Assembly: GCF_003987275.1 (NCBI RefSeq)
Contig: NZ_PIQF01000001.1
Span: 124,001 to 188,000 of the forward strand
Length of the DNA: 64,000 bases
Direction: 5' to 3'
Source of the DNA: Idiomarina seosinensis
Lineage (GTDB): Bacteria > Pseudomonadota > Gammaproteobacteria > Enterobacterales > Alteromonadaceae
Positions 35,556 through 45,134 of the stretch are shown piece by piece. The position numbers were made by a program, and so were the translations under genes. The notes beneath the pieces were generated by a model. That model was given only the letters and a program-made list of their open reading frames with translations, did no database searches and was not told the origin of the DNA. Position 1 is the first letter of the stretch, and the number at the start of each line of letters is the position of its first letter.

Positions 35556-36042
35556 GAGTCAGCACCAGCTCTCGATTAAAGGCATGGTATTCCTCGCTCT
35601 TCGGACTCTTTGCCAATAACGAAATGGATAGAACCGGCAGTGCAGCCGAATTTTCCTGTAGGGAAAAATTCAATTCCTTAATGGCTAGTGACGAGTAATG
35701 GCTTAACGACTGCCAGCCACTACTCGGGCAGTGGGGTGCTAATGTATGACGCTGCAGCTGGCGATTCTTAACCCGATATCCAATGAGTCTGCCGCTGTGT
35801 TGTGGTAATAAAAAACACGGCCCCTGCAGACTAATTTGTTCGGGAATCGAGTCCTCAATATCGCTGGTTAATTGCTGAATTAAGGATTGCGCGGTTAATA
35901 CACTGCGGGTAGCACTGACTGTTTGCTGCTGCTTCCCTTGTTGCCAGGCCCATACTTGTTGTAATGCGCCAATAATTAACAGCCCCAGAGCAGCGGCCAC
36001 AATAAGCTCCAGCAGGCCAGAACCACGTTGTTGTATTAACAT
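35545..36042 (-). CDS. Prepilin-like protein, PilW/GspJ type
   Basis: A 165-residue protein with prepilin leader MLIQQRG and helix SGLLELIVAAALGLLIIGAL (Glu at +5). The C-terminal region has two cysteines (GPCFLLP and APHCPS). It follows the fimT-like gene with a 7-bp overlap. Order GspH-type, GspJ-type, short, GspI-type resembles the ppdA-ppdB-ygdB-ppdC operon of E. coli. Confidence 0.75.
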   Translation of the reverse strand: MLIQQRGSGLLELIVAAALGLLIIGALQQVWAWQQGKQQQTVSATRSVLTAQSLIQQLTSDIEDSIPEQISLQGPCFLLPQHSGRLIGYRVKNRQLQRHTLAPHCPSSGWQSLSHYSSLAIKELNFSLQENSAALPVLSISLLAKSPKSEEYHAFNRELVLTHAE

Positions 36043-36449
36043 GGCTGCATGCCCGCTAACCGATCGCCTTGTGACTGACAGTAGCGAATCCGGCCAAGAC
36101 CACTGATAATTATTTTAATACTTAACGAGGTAGCCGTAATGGAGATACTTCCGGCTCGGGCAAAACCGCTGGCTCCTTCAAACATAAGCGGCGCCTGCGA
36201 ACGAAAGTTGTGTTCAAAACGCCAGCCCGGTGGGGTCCATTGATCGTTATAGTACTCAACCGCGACCGTTTTTGGTTTATTACTCTCCATTGCCCGCGCT
36301 TTGTGCTCTTGCAGTAGTAATAGCCAACGCTCGGCCATTGCCTGCATTTGCACCCGCTCAGAGCTTTCCCGCAGCGAGGGTAAGCCGGCTGCCATGAGTA
36401 CAGCGGTTACCGCTAGCGCCACCAATAATTCAACTAAGCTAAATCCCAT
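36036..36449 (-). CDS. Prepilin-like protein, FimT/GspH type
   Basis: A 137-residue pseudopilin with N-terminal MGFSLVELLVALAVTAVLMA; the Gly-Phe cleavage site follows only one residue, so an upstream start is possible. The C-terminal ISGLGRIRYC is the GspH/FimT pattern. First gene of the pseudopilin group, divergent from flhA with 160 bp between them. Confidence 0.8.
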   Translation of the reverse strand: MGFSLVELLVALAVTAVLMAAGLPSLRESSERVQMQAMAERWLLLLQEHKARAMESNKPKTVAVEYYNDQWTPPGWRFEHNFRSQAPLMFEGASGFARAGSISITATSLSIKIIISGLGRIRYCQSQGDRLAGMQPC

Positions 36450-36551
36450 TGGCTTATCCTAAAACAGTTAAATGTAGCCGGTTCTTTTCTCCAGTTTCAG
36501 TGGCAAATTCGGACGCTGGAGGAAGAAAATGCGGTATTGATAGCTAATCAC

Positions 36552-36567
36552 TGGCACGCTTCTTGTA
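36552..36567 (+). promoter_or_regulatory. Sigma-54 promoter for flhA operon
   Basis: TGGCACGCTTCTTGTA: perfect -24 TGGCACG, and a -12 TTGTA (one base from TTGCA) at the correct spacing, GG at 36553-36554 and G at 36565. It lies 43 bp before flhA. Confidence 0.75.
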
Positions 36568-36609
36568 TGTGGTTAGTCAGATTCAAACTTTTGACGCGAG
36601 AAACGATGT

Positions 36610-38751
36610 ATGGCGAGTGGTGCTGAAAGGCTCAATAGCTTCAAAAATTTTGCCCAGTCAAATTCTTATATTATCAAAGGATTTGGTACACCGCTGGCTG
36701 TCATGGCGATCCTTTCACTGGTGGTGTTGCCGATTCCACCATTGGCTCTCGATATCTTGTTTTCGTTCTCGATAACCCTTTCCTTAGTGGTCATGCTGGT
36801 TGCGGTTTATACCCAAAGACCATTGGATTTTGCGGCGTTCCCGACGGTTTTGCTTATTGCGACGGTACTGCGTTTGTCGCTTAACGTCGCGTCTACCCGA
36901 ATTGTATTGCTGAACGGCCATAATGGTCCCGGGGCCGCCGGTAGCGTCATCGAATCCTTCGGTAGCGTAGTGATTGGTGGTAACTACACCGTTGGTCTGG
37001 TGGTATTTGCGATTTTGGTTATTATCAACTTTATCGTTATCACCAAAGGTGCCGGGCGTATCTCGGAAGTAACCGCACGCTTTACCCTGGATGCCATGCC
37101 GGGTAAGCAAATGGCGATTGATGCCGACTTAAATGCCGGCCTGATTAACCAGGAAGAAGCAAAAACGCGCCGCAGTGATGTAACCCGCGAAGCGGACTTT
37201 TACGGCTCAATGGATGGTGCCAGCAAGTTCGTAAAAGGTGATGCCATCGCCGGTATCCTTATCCTGTTGATTAACATTGTCGGCGGCTTTTTGATTGGCA
37301 TGATCCAGCACGACCTAAGCTTTGGCCAGGCGATTGAAGTTTATACCTTATTGACCATTGGTGACGGTCTGGTGGCGCAGATTCCGGCACTGCTATTATC
37401 GGTTGCCACTGCCATTATTATCACCCGCGAGAATGACACCAAGGATATGGGTGATGCGGTTGTATTCCAACTGGTCGATAACCCGAAAGTAATGGTCATC
37501 GCCAGCGCCGTATTATTTGCTATGGGTGTTATTCCCGGCATGCCGCATTTTGCGTTCCTAAGCATGTCAGCAATGTTAGCTGGCGCAGCCTATTACAAAA
37601 TTAAGAAACGAGATACTCAAGAAGGTGAGTTAGTCGAGCAGGAGCAGCAAGAACAGCAGCAACAACAGACGCAAAAGGAATTGAGCTGGGACGACGTACG
37701 CCATGTCGACACTATTGGTCTGGAAGTTGGCTATCGACTGATTCCTTTAGTGGACAAATCGCAGGGCGGAGAGCTGCTATCACGCATCAAAGGCGTGCGC
37801 AAAAAGCAATCTCAGGAGTTTGGTTTCTTAGTGCCGTCGGTGCATATTCGAGACAACCTGGATCTTGGCCCGAATAGTTACCGGATTACCATGATGGGTG
37901 TGACCATGGGCGAAGCAGAAATTCGTCATGACTGGGAGCTCGCAATTAACCCAGGCCAGGTATTTGGCGAGCTTGACGGTGAAAAGACGAAAGATCCCGC
38001 TTTTGGTCTGGATGCTGTATGGATCCGCCCGGAGCAGCGAGAGCACGCGCAAACCTTAGGCTATACCGTGGTTGACTCGGCCACCGTAGTCGCCACCCAC
38101 CTAAGTCAGATTGTCACCAATCATGCGTCGCAGTTACTGGGCCACGAAGAAGCACAGGAGCTGCTGGATCGACTCGGCCGCAGCCATCCGAAGCTGGTCG
38201 AAGGGCTGGTCCCGGATCTGTTGTCGTTGGGTAATTTCGTTAAAGTGCTGCAAAACTTATTAGAAGAAGGTATAGCCATTCGCGATATGCGCACCATCGT
38301 GCAAACTCTGGTGGAGTATGCCGGGCGGAGTCAAGATCCTGACGTTCTTACCGCGGCTGTGCGGATATCACTACGTCGCTTGATCGTGCAGGACATCTCC
38401 GAAGGCGCGCCAGAGCTGCCGGTTGTTACCTTAGCACCAGAGTTGGAACAGATGTTGCATCAGTCCTTACAAGCCGCCGGTAGTGACGGTAATCAGCAGG
38501 GAGCAGGTATTGAACCGGGTCTTGCTGAACGTTTACAAGAGTCACTGCGCGATGTGCATCAGCAGCAAGAAATGAACGGTGAGCCGTCGGTGCTGCTGAC
38601 CTCGGGATTACTACGCACGACCATGGCACGATTTGCCCGGCATGCGACAGAAGGTATGAGAGTACTGAGCTATCAGGAAATCCCGGATGATAAACAAATT
38701 AGAATCGTTAGCTCAATTGGTGGTCAACAGCCAGTTGGACAGAATAGCTAA
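36610..38751 (+). CDS. flhA: FlhA, flagellar export gate protein
   Basis: A 713-residue inner-membrane component of the flagellar type III export gate. The N-terminal half (to about residue 330) has about eight membrane segments and the conserved cytoplasmic loop ARFTLDAMPGKQMAIDADLN; the C-terminal cytoplasmic domain binds chaperone-cargo complexes such as FlgN and FliS with their partners. A Glu/Gln-rich linker (about 335-355) joins them. flhB, usually just upstream, is absent here. Start ATG at 36610; first gene of the flhA-flhF-flhG-fliA-che row. Confidence 0.97.
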   Translation: MASGAERLNSFKNFAQSNSYIIKGFGTPLAVMAILSLVVLPIPPLALDILFSFSITLSLVVMLVAVYTQRPLDFAAFPTVLLIATVLRLSLNVASTRIVLLNGHNGPGAAGSVIESFGSVVIGGNYTVGLVVFAILVIINFIVITKGAGRISEVTARFTLDAMPGKQMAIDADLNAGLINQEEAKTRRSDVTREADFYGSMDGASKFVKGDAIAGILILLINIVGGFLIGMIQHDLSFGQAIEVYTLLTIGDGLVAQIPALLLSVATAIIITRENDTKDMGDAVVFQLVDNPKVMVIASAVLFAMGVIPGMPHFAFLSMSAMLAGAAYYKIKKRDTQEGELVEQEQQEQQQQQTQKELSWDDVRHVDTIGLEVGYRLIPLVDKSQGGELLSRIKGVRKKQSQEFGFLVPSVHIRDNLDLGPNSYRITMMGVTMGEAEIRHDWELAINPGQVFGELDGEKTKDPAFGLDAVWIRPEQREHAQTLGYTVVDSATVVATHLSQIVTNHASQLLGHEEAQELLDRLGRSHPKLVEGLVPDLLSLGNFVKVLQNLLEEGIAIRDMRTIVQTLVEYAGRSQDPDVLTAAVRISLRRLIVQDISEGAPELPVVTLAPELEQMLHQSLQAAGSDGNQQGAGIEPGLAERLQESLRDVHQQQEMNGEPSVLLTSGLLRTTMARFARHATEGMRVLSYQEIPDDKQIRIVSSIGGQQPVGQNS

Positions 38752-38765
38752 GACGGGAGTCGCTT

Positions 38766-40172
38766 GTGAAGATTAAACGTTTTTTTGCAGAAGATATGCG
38801 CCGCGCATTATTACAGGTTAAAGAAGCCTTAGGTCCGGACGCGGTGATTATGTCCAACAAAAAAGTAAACGGCGGTATTGAAATTGTCGCCGCCGTCGAC
38901 CCCGACGCCCAACAACCCGAGCCTGCTCCCACGCCGGAACCGGCGACTGCGCAGCAGGAGCCCGCACCAGCCAGCTCACTAGCCGAATTACTGCAACGCC
39001 AGAACCCTCGTGTCGAAGACACGAGCTACGGTTCACAGCCGACGGCAAGCGAAGCGAGCCGTCAAACAGCCGTACCGGAGGCACAAACAGCCGTACCGGA
39101 GGCACAAACAGCCGTACCGGAGGCACAAACAGCCGTACCGGAGGCACAAACAGCCGCTCCGCAGGAGCACACAGCCCATGCGCAGCATGAAATGGCCCAT
39201 GCGCAGCATGACCAAATCCCCGAGCACGTCTCCGGCGGTAGCGCCGAAGAGATTGCTGACCTAAAAGCTCAGATTCGTGGCATCAAAGACTTGTTGCAAC
39301 ATCAGCTAAGCGGCCTGATGAAGCAAGAAATTGAACGCGAAGAGCCGATCCGCGCGATGTTGACCAAGCGCCTGATGGGCATGGGGCTGAGTGAACGTAT
39401 TGCCGACCAGATTGCGTGCTTTATCCCCGAAGGTGGTGACGATGATGATAGCTGGGAGCAATGTCTGCAATTATTAGAAGGTCAGCTTAATACCACAGCT
39501 GACGATATTTTGACGCGCGGTGGTGCGGTGGCACTGGTTGGTCCAACCGGTGTCGGTAAAACCACTACCATTGCAAAGTTAGCGGCTCGTTATGCGCAAC
39601 GTCACGGGGCCGATAAAGTTGCATTAGTAACCACGGACACTTTCCGTATCGGCGCCAGTGAACAATTACAGACTTATGGTCGTATTATTGGGTGTCCGGT
39701 TAAAGTTGCTAACAACGCCAAAGAACTGGCTGATGCGCTGCTCACCCTGCGCGATAAGTCGTTAATATTGATTGATACGGCAGGTATGGGACAGCGTGAT
39801 AAAAGGCTCAGTGATCAACTCGCGACGTTATTACATAATAGTCGTCTGCGAATTCGGCCATATCTGGTATTATCAGCTACATCGCAAACTCAGGTTTTAA
39901 ATGATGCGGTTAAGCAATTTAAAACGCTGCCGCTCAGCGGTTGTATTTTTACCAAGCTAGATGAGTGTTTAAGCCTGGGTGAGAGTATTAGTGTTGCGGT
40001 AGAGCAAGGTATGGCAGTGAGTTATTTAACCAATGGCCAGCAAGTACCAGAAGACATTAAAGTAGCCGACGCTCATTATTTGGTGAGCGAGGCGGAACGC
40101 TTGTATGACAAAAGCATTTGTTCGACCTTGTCAGAAATGCCAAAATCATATGGGCATACTAGTATCAACTAA
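38766..40172 (+). CDS. flhF: FlhF, SRP-type GTPase for polar flagellum placement, with repeat-encoded linker
   Basis: A 468-residue GTPase that marks the cell pole for flagellar assembly. The N-terminal KIKRFFAEDMRRALLQVKEA and the G domain with GPTGVGKTTTIAKLAARYA (near residue 260), TTDTFRIGASEQLQTY and DTAGMGQRD are intact. Start is GTG at 38766. The disordered linker between the N-terminal basic region and the NG domain is partly made of hairpin units: residues about 81-148 include four QTAVPEA repeats and two MAHAQH-like repeats. Linkers here vary widely in the family, so the insertion is probably harmless. Confidence 0.95.
   Translation: MKIKRFFAEDMRRALLQVKEALGPDAVIMSNKKVNGGIEIVAAVDPDAQQPEPAPTPEPATAQQEPAPASSLAELLQRQNPRVEDTSYGSQPTASEASRQTAVPEAQTAVPEAQTAVPEAQTAVPEAQTAAPQEHTAHAQHEMAHAQHDQIPEHVSGGSAEEIADLKAQIRGIKDLLQHQLSGLMKQEIEREEPIRAMLTKRLMGMGLSERIADQIACFIPEGGDDDDSWEQCLQLLEGQLNTTADDILTRGGAVALVGPTGVGKTTTIAKLAARYAQRHGADKVALVTTDTFRIGASEQLQTYGRIIGCPVKVANNAKELADALLTLRDKSLILIDTAGMGQRDKRLSDQLATLLHNSRLRIRPYLVLSATSQTQVLNDAVKQFKTLPLSGCIFTKLDECLSLGESISVAVEQGMAVSYLTNGQQVPEDIKVADAHYLVSEAERLYDKSICSTLSEMPKSYGHTSIN
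39007..39210 (+). repeat. In-frame hairpin-unit array inside flhF, with four identical 21-bp units
   Basis: A 19-nt hairpin (39007-39025), a 23-nt hairpin (39041-39063), then four exact copies of AAACAGCC plus GTACCGGAGGCAC (39064-39084, 39085-39105, 39106-39126, 39127-39147), then GCTCCGCAGGAGC (39156-39168) and two copies of CATGCGCAGCATG (39177-39189, 39198-39210). Each 21-bp unit codes for Gln-Thr-Ala-Val-Pro-Glu-Ala. Confidence 0.95.
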
Positions 40173-40212
40173 TATGTAGCAGCATAACGCCAGCAGTAAG
40201 AGTAGCGCGCAA

Positions 40213-41085
40213 ATGGATCAAGCAAGTGGCTTAAGAAGAATGAAACAGTCAAAAATAAAAGTAATTGCAGTGACCGGAGGTAAAGGTGGTGTTGGAAAAA
40301 CCAACGTATCTTTAAATATGGCCATTGCGATGTCGCAACAAGGCAAGCGTGTGCTGGTATTGGATGCGGACTTAGGCTTGGCCAATGTCGACGTTATGTT
40401 GGGCTTGCGAGTGGAAAAAAACCTATCCCACGTATTAAACGGGCAGGCTGAATTGCGTGATATTTTAGTCGAAGGGCCTGGCGGGATTAATATTGTCCCT
40501 GCTACTTCGGGCACCCGGTCGATGGTTGAATTAACCGAGTCTGAACATGCCAGCTTAATTCGAGCCTTCAGCGATTTACAGCATGAGTTTGATGTGCTCA
40601 TTATTGATACGGCTGCTGGCATCGGCAATACCGTAGTTAGTTTTGCTCGCGCTTCACAGGATGTGATGCTGGTTGTTTGTGATGAACCTACCTCGATTAC
40701 TGATGCCTATGCGCTGATGAAGGTGCTAAGTCGCGATCAGGGCGTGTTCAAATTCAAGGTGGTCGCGAATATGGTCCGTAATTTGCGCGAGGGTCAGGTT
40801 TTATTCAATAAATTGACTAAGGTCACGGATCGGTTTTTAGATGTCGCGTTAGAATTGGCCGCTATTATTCCCTACGACGACAACCTGAGATTAGCGGTTA
40901 GAAAACAGAAAGCGCTGGTTGTGGCCCACCCGAAATCACCCGCTTCGCTGGCGGTAAAAGCGCTTGCGAAAAGAGCGTTGGACTGGCCGGTTCCGGCACA
41001 AGCCGGCGGACATATGGAATTTTTTCTTGAACAATTAATAACTTCTGCCGATAACAATACTAAGCAGGATGTTGCCAATGAATAA
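40213..41085 (+). CDS. flhG: FlhG (FleN), MinD-like ATPase controlling flagellar number
   Basis: A 290-residue ParA/MinD-family ATPase. The deviant Walker A motif TGGKGGVGKTNVSLN (residues 22-36) and VLVLDADLGLANVDVML are visible. FlhG restrains the sigma-54 activator FlrA/FleQ and keeps flagellar number to one, working against FlhF. It lies 40 bp after flhF and overlaps the fliA start, the standard flhF-flhG-fliA order of polar flagellates. Confidence 0.96.
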   Translation: MDQASGLRRMKQSKIKVIAVTGGKGGVGKTNVSLNMAIAMSQQGKRVLVLDADLGLANVDVMLGLRVEKNLSHVLNGQAELRDILVEGPGGINIVPATSGTRSMVELTESEHASLIRAFSDLQHEFDVLIIDTAAGIGNTVVSFARASQDVMLVVCDEPTSITDAYALMKVLSRDQGVFKFKVVANMVRNLREGQVLFNKLTKVTDRFLDVALELAAIIPYDDNLRLAVRKQKALVVAHPKSPASLAVKALAKRALDWPVPAQAGGHMEFFLEQLITSADNNTKQDVANE

Positions 41086-41803
41086 AGCGGCTGTTTACAG
41101 TGCCCATGCCGATAATCGGCAGGCGATCATTGAAAAACACACAGGACTGGTGAAGAGAATTGCGCACCATATGATGGCGCGGTTGCCAGCCAGTGTACAA
41201 ATTGATGATTTGATTCAATCCGGCATGATTGGATTACTGGAAGCTGCTCGCAATTTTGATAATAGTAAGGGCGCAAGCTTCGAAACCTTTGCAGGAATTC
41301 GGATACGCGGCGCTATGCTCGATGAAATTCGTCGTGGAGACTGGGCTCCGCGCTCAGTACATCGCAACCACCGGCGCGTATTAGAAGCAATACGTCAGGT
41401 GGAAAATGACACCGGCCGTGATGCTAAAGATGCAGAAGTTGCTGAACGCTTAGAAATGCCACTGGATGAATATTATGCGATACTACGGGACGTTAATTCG
41501 GGTCGTATTATTGGTCTCGAAGATCTTGGTGTTTCAGAAGACGCGATTATTCCCGAGCAGGTAACCGGGACAAATTATGAGCCACAGCGCGATGTAGAGA
41601 ACAATGCGTTCCATCGTGCGCTGGCTGAAACAATTTCTTCGTTACCAGAGCGTGAAGCTTTGGTGCTTTCATTGTATTATGACGAAGAGTTGAACTTAAA
41701 AGAGATTGGCGAAGTACTCAGTGTGAGTGAATCGCGAGTCAGTCAAATTCATAGTCAAGCCATGCTACGCCTTAAGTCGCGTATGCAAAGTTGGGTTGAA
41801 TAA
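41078..41803 (+). CDS. fliA: FliA, RNA polymerase sigma-28 factor
   Basis: A 241-residue sigma factor for late flagellar genes. Region 2 has QIDDLIQSGMIGLLEAARNF and ASFETFAGIRIRGAMLDEIR; region 4 has LPEREALVLSLYYDEELNLK and the helix-turn-helix ESRVSQIHSQAMLRLK. It is the factor for the FliA sites noted before flgP, flgM, cheV, flgK and flagellin, and is held by FlgM. ATG at 41078 is preferred because AGGA lies eight bases upstream; an ATG at 41069 is also in frame. It overlaps flhG by 8 bp. Confidence 0.97.
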   Translation: MNKAAVYSAHADNRQAIIEKHTGLVKRIAHHMMARLPASVQIDDLIQSGMIGLLEAARNFDNSKGASFETFAGIRIRGAMLDEIRRGDWAPRSVHRNHRRVLEAIRQVENDTGRDAKDAEVAERLEMPLDEYYAILRDVNSGRIIGLEDLGVSEDAIIPEQVTGTNYEPQRDVENNAFHRALAETISSLPEREALVLSLYYDEELNLKEIGEVLSVSESRVSQIHSQAMLRLKSRMQSWVE

Positions 41804-41837
41804 TTTGTGGTAATCGAGAGCCTCAGTGGAGGGAGCT

Positions 41838-42221
41838 TTGGATAAAAATATGAAAATTCTTGTTGTTGATGATTTTTCAACAATGAGACGTATCATCAAA
41901 AACTTACTGCGCGATTTAGGCTTTACCAACATTCAGGAAGCCGACGATGGGAATACTGCGCTACCGATGTTGCAGCAAGGCGATTTCGACTTTGTCGTGA
42001 CCGACTGGAACATGCCGGGTATGCAGGGTATTGATCTGCTCAAAGAGATTCGTAAAGACGATAACCTGGCGCACCTACCCGTGTTGATGGTAACCGCAGA
42101 AGCTAAGCGCGAACAAATTATTCAAGCGGCTCAAGCGGGTGTTAATGGGTATATCGTAAAACCATTCACAGCAGCGACACTAAAAGAAAAACTCGATAAA
42201 ATTTTCGAACGAATCAGCTAA
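41838..42221 (+). CDS. cheY: CheY, chemotaxis response regulator
   Basis: A 127-residue single-domain receiver. Phosphorylated by CheA at Asp56 ([12 protein letters not shown]), it binds the FliM switch to change rotation. The acidic pair Asp11-Asp12 ([16 protein letters not shown]) and Lys in YIVKPF complete the site. TTG at 41838 is taken as start, with GGAGG five bases upstream; a GTG at 41826 and an ATG at 41850 are alternatives. Sequence is nearly that of Pseudomonas-type CheY paired with CheZ. Confidence 0.95.
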   Translation: MDKNMKILVVDDFSTMRRIIKNLLRDLGFTNIQEADDGNTALPMLQQGDFDFVVTDWNMPGMQGIDLLKEIRKDDNLAHLPVLMVTAEAKREQIIQAAQAGVNGYIVKPFTAATLKEKLDKIFERIS

Positions 42222-42227
42222 AGGGCG

Positions 42228-42977
42228 ATGCCAAACATGTCTGAGCAAGCCCATAATATTTCGCTGGAGCAGGCCCGAGAGCTGGTTGCGCTGTTAGAGG
42301 CGGGGAACCAGAAAAAAGCGAATGAAAAGCTGGATGAAGTTTATAACCGGCGCAACGATAAATTGTTCACCTCTGTTGGCCAATTGACGCGCGACCTCCA
42401 CGAAGCGCTGCAAGACTTTCAGTTGGATCCGCGTATTTTGCAACTCACCGAAGATGAATTGCCCGATGCGCAGAATCGTCTTCAGTACGTAATCCAGAAA
42501 ACCGAAGATGCGGCTAACCGCACAATGGACGCGGTTGAAGCTTGCTTACCGCTGTCTGACGACATGCATCAAAAAATTGACCGCATTATGCCGCAATGGC
42601 AGCAATTGATGGATAACAATATCGAGTTATCAGAATTCAAGTCTTTGTGCCATGGTGTCGATGATGTATTAAAGACCTGTGGAAATAATATGCCGCAGAT
42701 CCATAGCCTGATGACCGAAGTATTGATGGCTCAGGATTATCAGGATATTACCGGTCAGGTTATCAGACGCGTCATCCAGTTGGTTGAAGATGTAGAGAAA
42801 AACCTGATTGAGCTGTTGAAACTCTTTGGCGACGAGGCTCAAGAAGCCGCCAAAGGACAGCCCAAAGAAGTCAATAAAGATCAGGCAGAAGGTCCGATTA
42901 TCGACGCGGATAAGCGCGATGATGTGGTTTCAGGCCAAGATGATGTTGACGATTTACTGTCCAGTTTAGGATTCTAG
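42228..42977 (+). CDS. cheZ: CheZ, CheY-P phosphatase
   Basis: A 249-residue helical phosphatase. The catalytic-site segment LMAQDYQDITGQVIRRVIQL (with the Asp/Gln pair) is intact, and the C-terminus ends DVDDLLSSLGF, the CheY-binding peptide. It lies 6 bp after cheY. An ATG at 42237 with AAGGG upstream is an alternative start. Confidence 0.95.
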   Translation: MPNMSEQAHNISLEQARELVALLEAGNQKKANEKLDEVYNRRNDKLFTSVGQLTRDLHEALQDFQLDPRILQLTEDELPDAQNRLQYVIQKTEDAANRTMDAVEACLPLSDDMHQKIDRIMPQWQQLMDNNIELSEFKSLCHGVDDVLKTCGNNMPQIHSLMTEVLMAQDYQDITGQVIRRVIQLVEDVEKNLIELLKLFGDEAQEAAKGQPKEVNKDQAEGPIIDADKRDDVVSGQDDVDDLLSSLGF

Positions 42978-42990
42978 GAGCAGCAATCGC

Positions 42991-45120
42991 ATGAGCTTTG
43001 AGATGGACGAAGACATTCTTCAGGACTTTCTGATAGAAGCAGGAGAAATCCTGGAGCAATTATCAGAGCAGCTGGTAGAGCTGGAAAATGATCCTGAAAA
43101 TAAGGATTTGCTGAATGCCATTTTCCGTGGTTTCCATACCGTGAAAGGTGGCGCTGGCTTCTTGTCAGTAACTGCATTAGTCGACACCTGTCATGGTGCC
43201 GAGAATGTGTTTGACACGCTGCGTAACGGTCAACGCACGGTTACTTCTGAGCTCATGGACATTATCCTGCAAGCACTGGATACGATTAACGCCCAGTTTG
43301 CGCAATTGCAGGCTCGTGAAGAACCCGAAGCCGCGGCAGATGACTTGCTGCAGGCATTGCATCAGTTGAGTCAACCAGAAAGCGAAGATGAGCAGCCGGT
43401 ATCACCAGCCGACGAGCCAGAGCAGCAAGCAGTAGAACCTGAAACTGAAGCTGAACAGTCAGACAGCGGTGATGGTGGTATTGACGAAATTCAAGATGAT
43501 GAATTTGAAGCATTACTGGATCAACTGCACGGAGAGGGCAAAGGCCCTGGTGCAGAAAGCAGCGCAAGTAAGTCCGAACCAGATTCGGATGAGATAACCG
43601 ATGATGAATTTGAAGCCTTGTTGGATGAACTGCATGGTCAGGGCAAAGCGCCGGTCAGTGCAGAAAAGCAGCAACAAGAGGAAAAGGCTAAAGCTCAGAA
43701 AAAAGCCGATGATGACGAAATAACCGACGACGAGTTTGAGTCGTTGTTGGATGATTTGCACGGTAAAGGCAAAGCGCCGACCAAAGATGCTGCCGAAAGT
43801 CAGCAGCCGGCCCCGAAAAAATCAGAGCCTAAAAAGCCCGAACCTAAGAAACCAGAGCCGAAAAAGCAAGAACCGAAAAAGCCGGAACCTAAACAGCCAG
43901 ATCAGAAACCTGCAGCTAATAAGCCCGCAGCACCGACGCCACCGCCGGCAGAAACTACTGTTCGGGTCGACACCAAGCGTCTCGATGAAATCATGAATAT
44001 GGTCGGCGAGCTGGTGTTAGTCAGGAACCGGCTGCTGAGCCTTAGCAATAGTGAAGAAGGCAAAGGCGATGAGATGGGTAAAGCCATTTCTAACCTGGAC
44101 GTAGTGACCGGTGATTTGCAGGGCGCAGTCATGAAAACCCGGATGCAACCGATTAAGAAAGTTTTTGGTCGCTTCCCGCGGGTTGTGCGCGACTTAGCAC
44201 GTAGTCTGAAAAAAGAAATTAATTTAGAGATGCACGGTGAAGATACCGATCTGGACAAGAACTTAGTTGAAGCTCTGGCCGATCCATTGGTGCATTTGGT
44301 CCGTAACTCAGTCGACCACGGCATCGAGATGCCTGATGACAGGGTTGCTAAAGGCAAGCCCCGGCAAGGGACTGTCAGTTTATCGGCGTCGCAGGAAGGC
44401 GACCACATTATGTTGTCAATTAAAGACGACGGCGCCGGTATGGACGCGGAAAAGCTAAAAGGTATCGCGATTAAACGCGGTATTTTGGATCAAGACAGCG
44501 CTGCCAGAATGAGCGATGAAGACGCCTATAATTTGATTTTTGCGGCAGGTTTTTCGACCAAAGATCAAGTATCGGATATCTCTGGTCGTGGTGTTGGCAT
44601 GGACGTGGTGAAAACCAAAATTAGCCAGCTTAACGGTAGTGTTAAAATTAAATCGGAGTTGGGTAAAGGCACCGAACTGCTGATTAAAGTGCCGCTGACG
44701 CTGGCTATTTTGCCAACATTGATGGTCGCGGTAAAAGAACAGACGTTCGCGTTACCACTGGCAGTGGTCAGCGAAATTATCGACTTAGACATGAGCCGCA
44801 CGAATACCGTAGACGGCCAGTTGACATTGATTGTACGAAATCGCGCTATTCCATTGTTCTTCCTTGAGCACTGGTTGGTTCGTAACCCCGATCGCTCAAC
44901 CCGCAACGAGACTGGGCATGTTGTGGTCGTGCAAATTGGTAACCAGCAAGTTGGTTTCGTAGTGAACGCTCTTATCGGACAAGAAGAAGTGGTGATTAAG
45001 CCGCTGGATAAACTATTACAGGGCACGCCTGGAATGGCGGGTGCAACCATCACCAGTGATGGTGGTATCGCCTTGATTATTGATGTTCCGAGCATGCTGA
45101 AGTATTACGCTAAACGTTAA
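42991..45120 (+). CDS. cheA: CheA, chemotaxis histidine kinase, with a triple acidic peptide repeat
   Basis: A 709-residue kinase. P1 phosphotransfer domain with His49 in [13 protein letters not shown]; then an acidic segment (about 160-270) holding three copies of a [16 protein letters not shown] motif; a Lys-Pro-Glu linker ([14 protein letters not shown]); then dimerisation ([20 protein letters not shown]), ATPase ([27 protein letters not shown]) and a C-terminal CheW-like domain. No ordinary P2 domain is evident; the repeated motifs may take its place in binding CheY or CheB. That is inference. Confidence 0.97.
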   Translation: MSFEMDEDILQDFLIEAGEILEQLSEQLVELENDPENKDLLNAIFRGFHTVKGGAGFLSVTALVDTCHGAENVFDTLRNGQRTVTSELMDIILQALDTINAQFAQLQAREEPEAAADDLLQALHQLSQPESEDEQPVSPADEPEQQAVEPETEAEQSDSGDGGIDEIQDDEFEALLDQLHGEGKGPGAESSASKSEPDSDEITDDEFEALLDELHGQGKAPVSAEKQQQEEKAKAQKKADDDEITDDEFESLLDDLHGKGKAPTKDAAESQQPAPKKSEPKKPEPKKPEPKKQEPKKPEPKQPDQKPAANKPAAPTPPPAETTVRVDTKRLDEIMNMVGELVLVRNRLLSLSNSEEGKGDEMGKAISNLDVVTGDLQGAVMKTRMQPIKKVFGRFPRVVRDLARSLKKEINLEMHGEDTDLDKNLVEALADPLVHLVRNSVDHGIEMPDDRVAKGKPRQGTVSLSASQEGDHIMLSIKDDGAGMDAEKLKGIAIKRGILDQDSAARMSDEDAYNLIFAAGFSTKDQVSDISGRGVGMDVVKTKISQLNGSVKIKSELGKGTELLIKVPLTLAILPTLMVAVKEQTFALPLAVVSEIIDLDMSRTNTVDGQLTLIVRNRAIPLFFLEHWLVRNPDRSTRNETGHVVVVQIGNQQVGFVVNALIGQEEVVIKPLDKLLQGTPGMAGATITSDGGIALIIDVPSMLKYYAKR

Positions 45121-45134
45121 CGGACACCCTTTCA

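Noticed and set aside
39007-39210. CRISPR-like repeat-spacer pattern
   Set aside because: The fixed parts are 8 nt and the variable parts are self-complementary palindromes, far from 24-40 bp repeats with non-palindromic spacers; there are no cas genes, and the array lies in an open coding frame.
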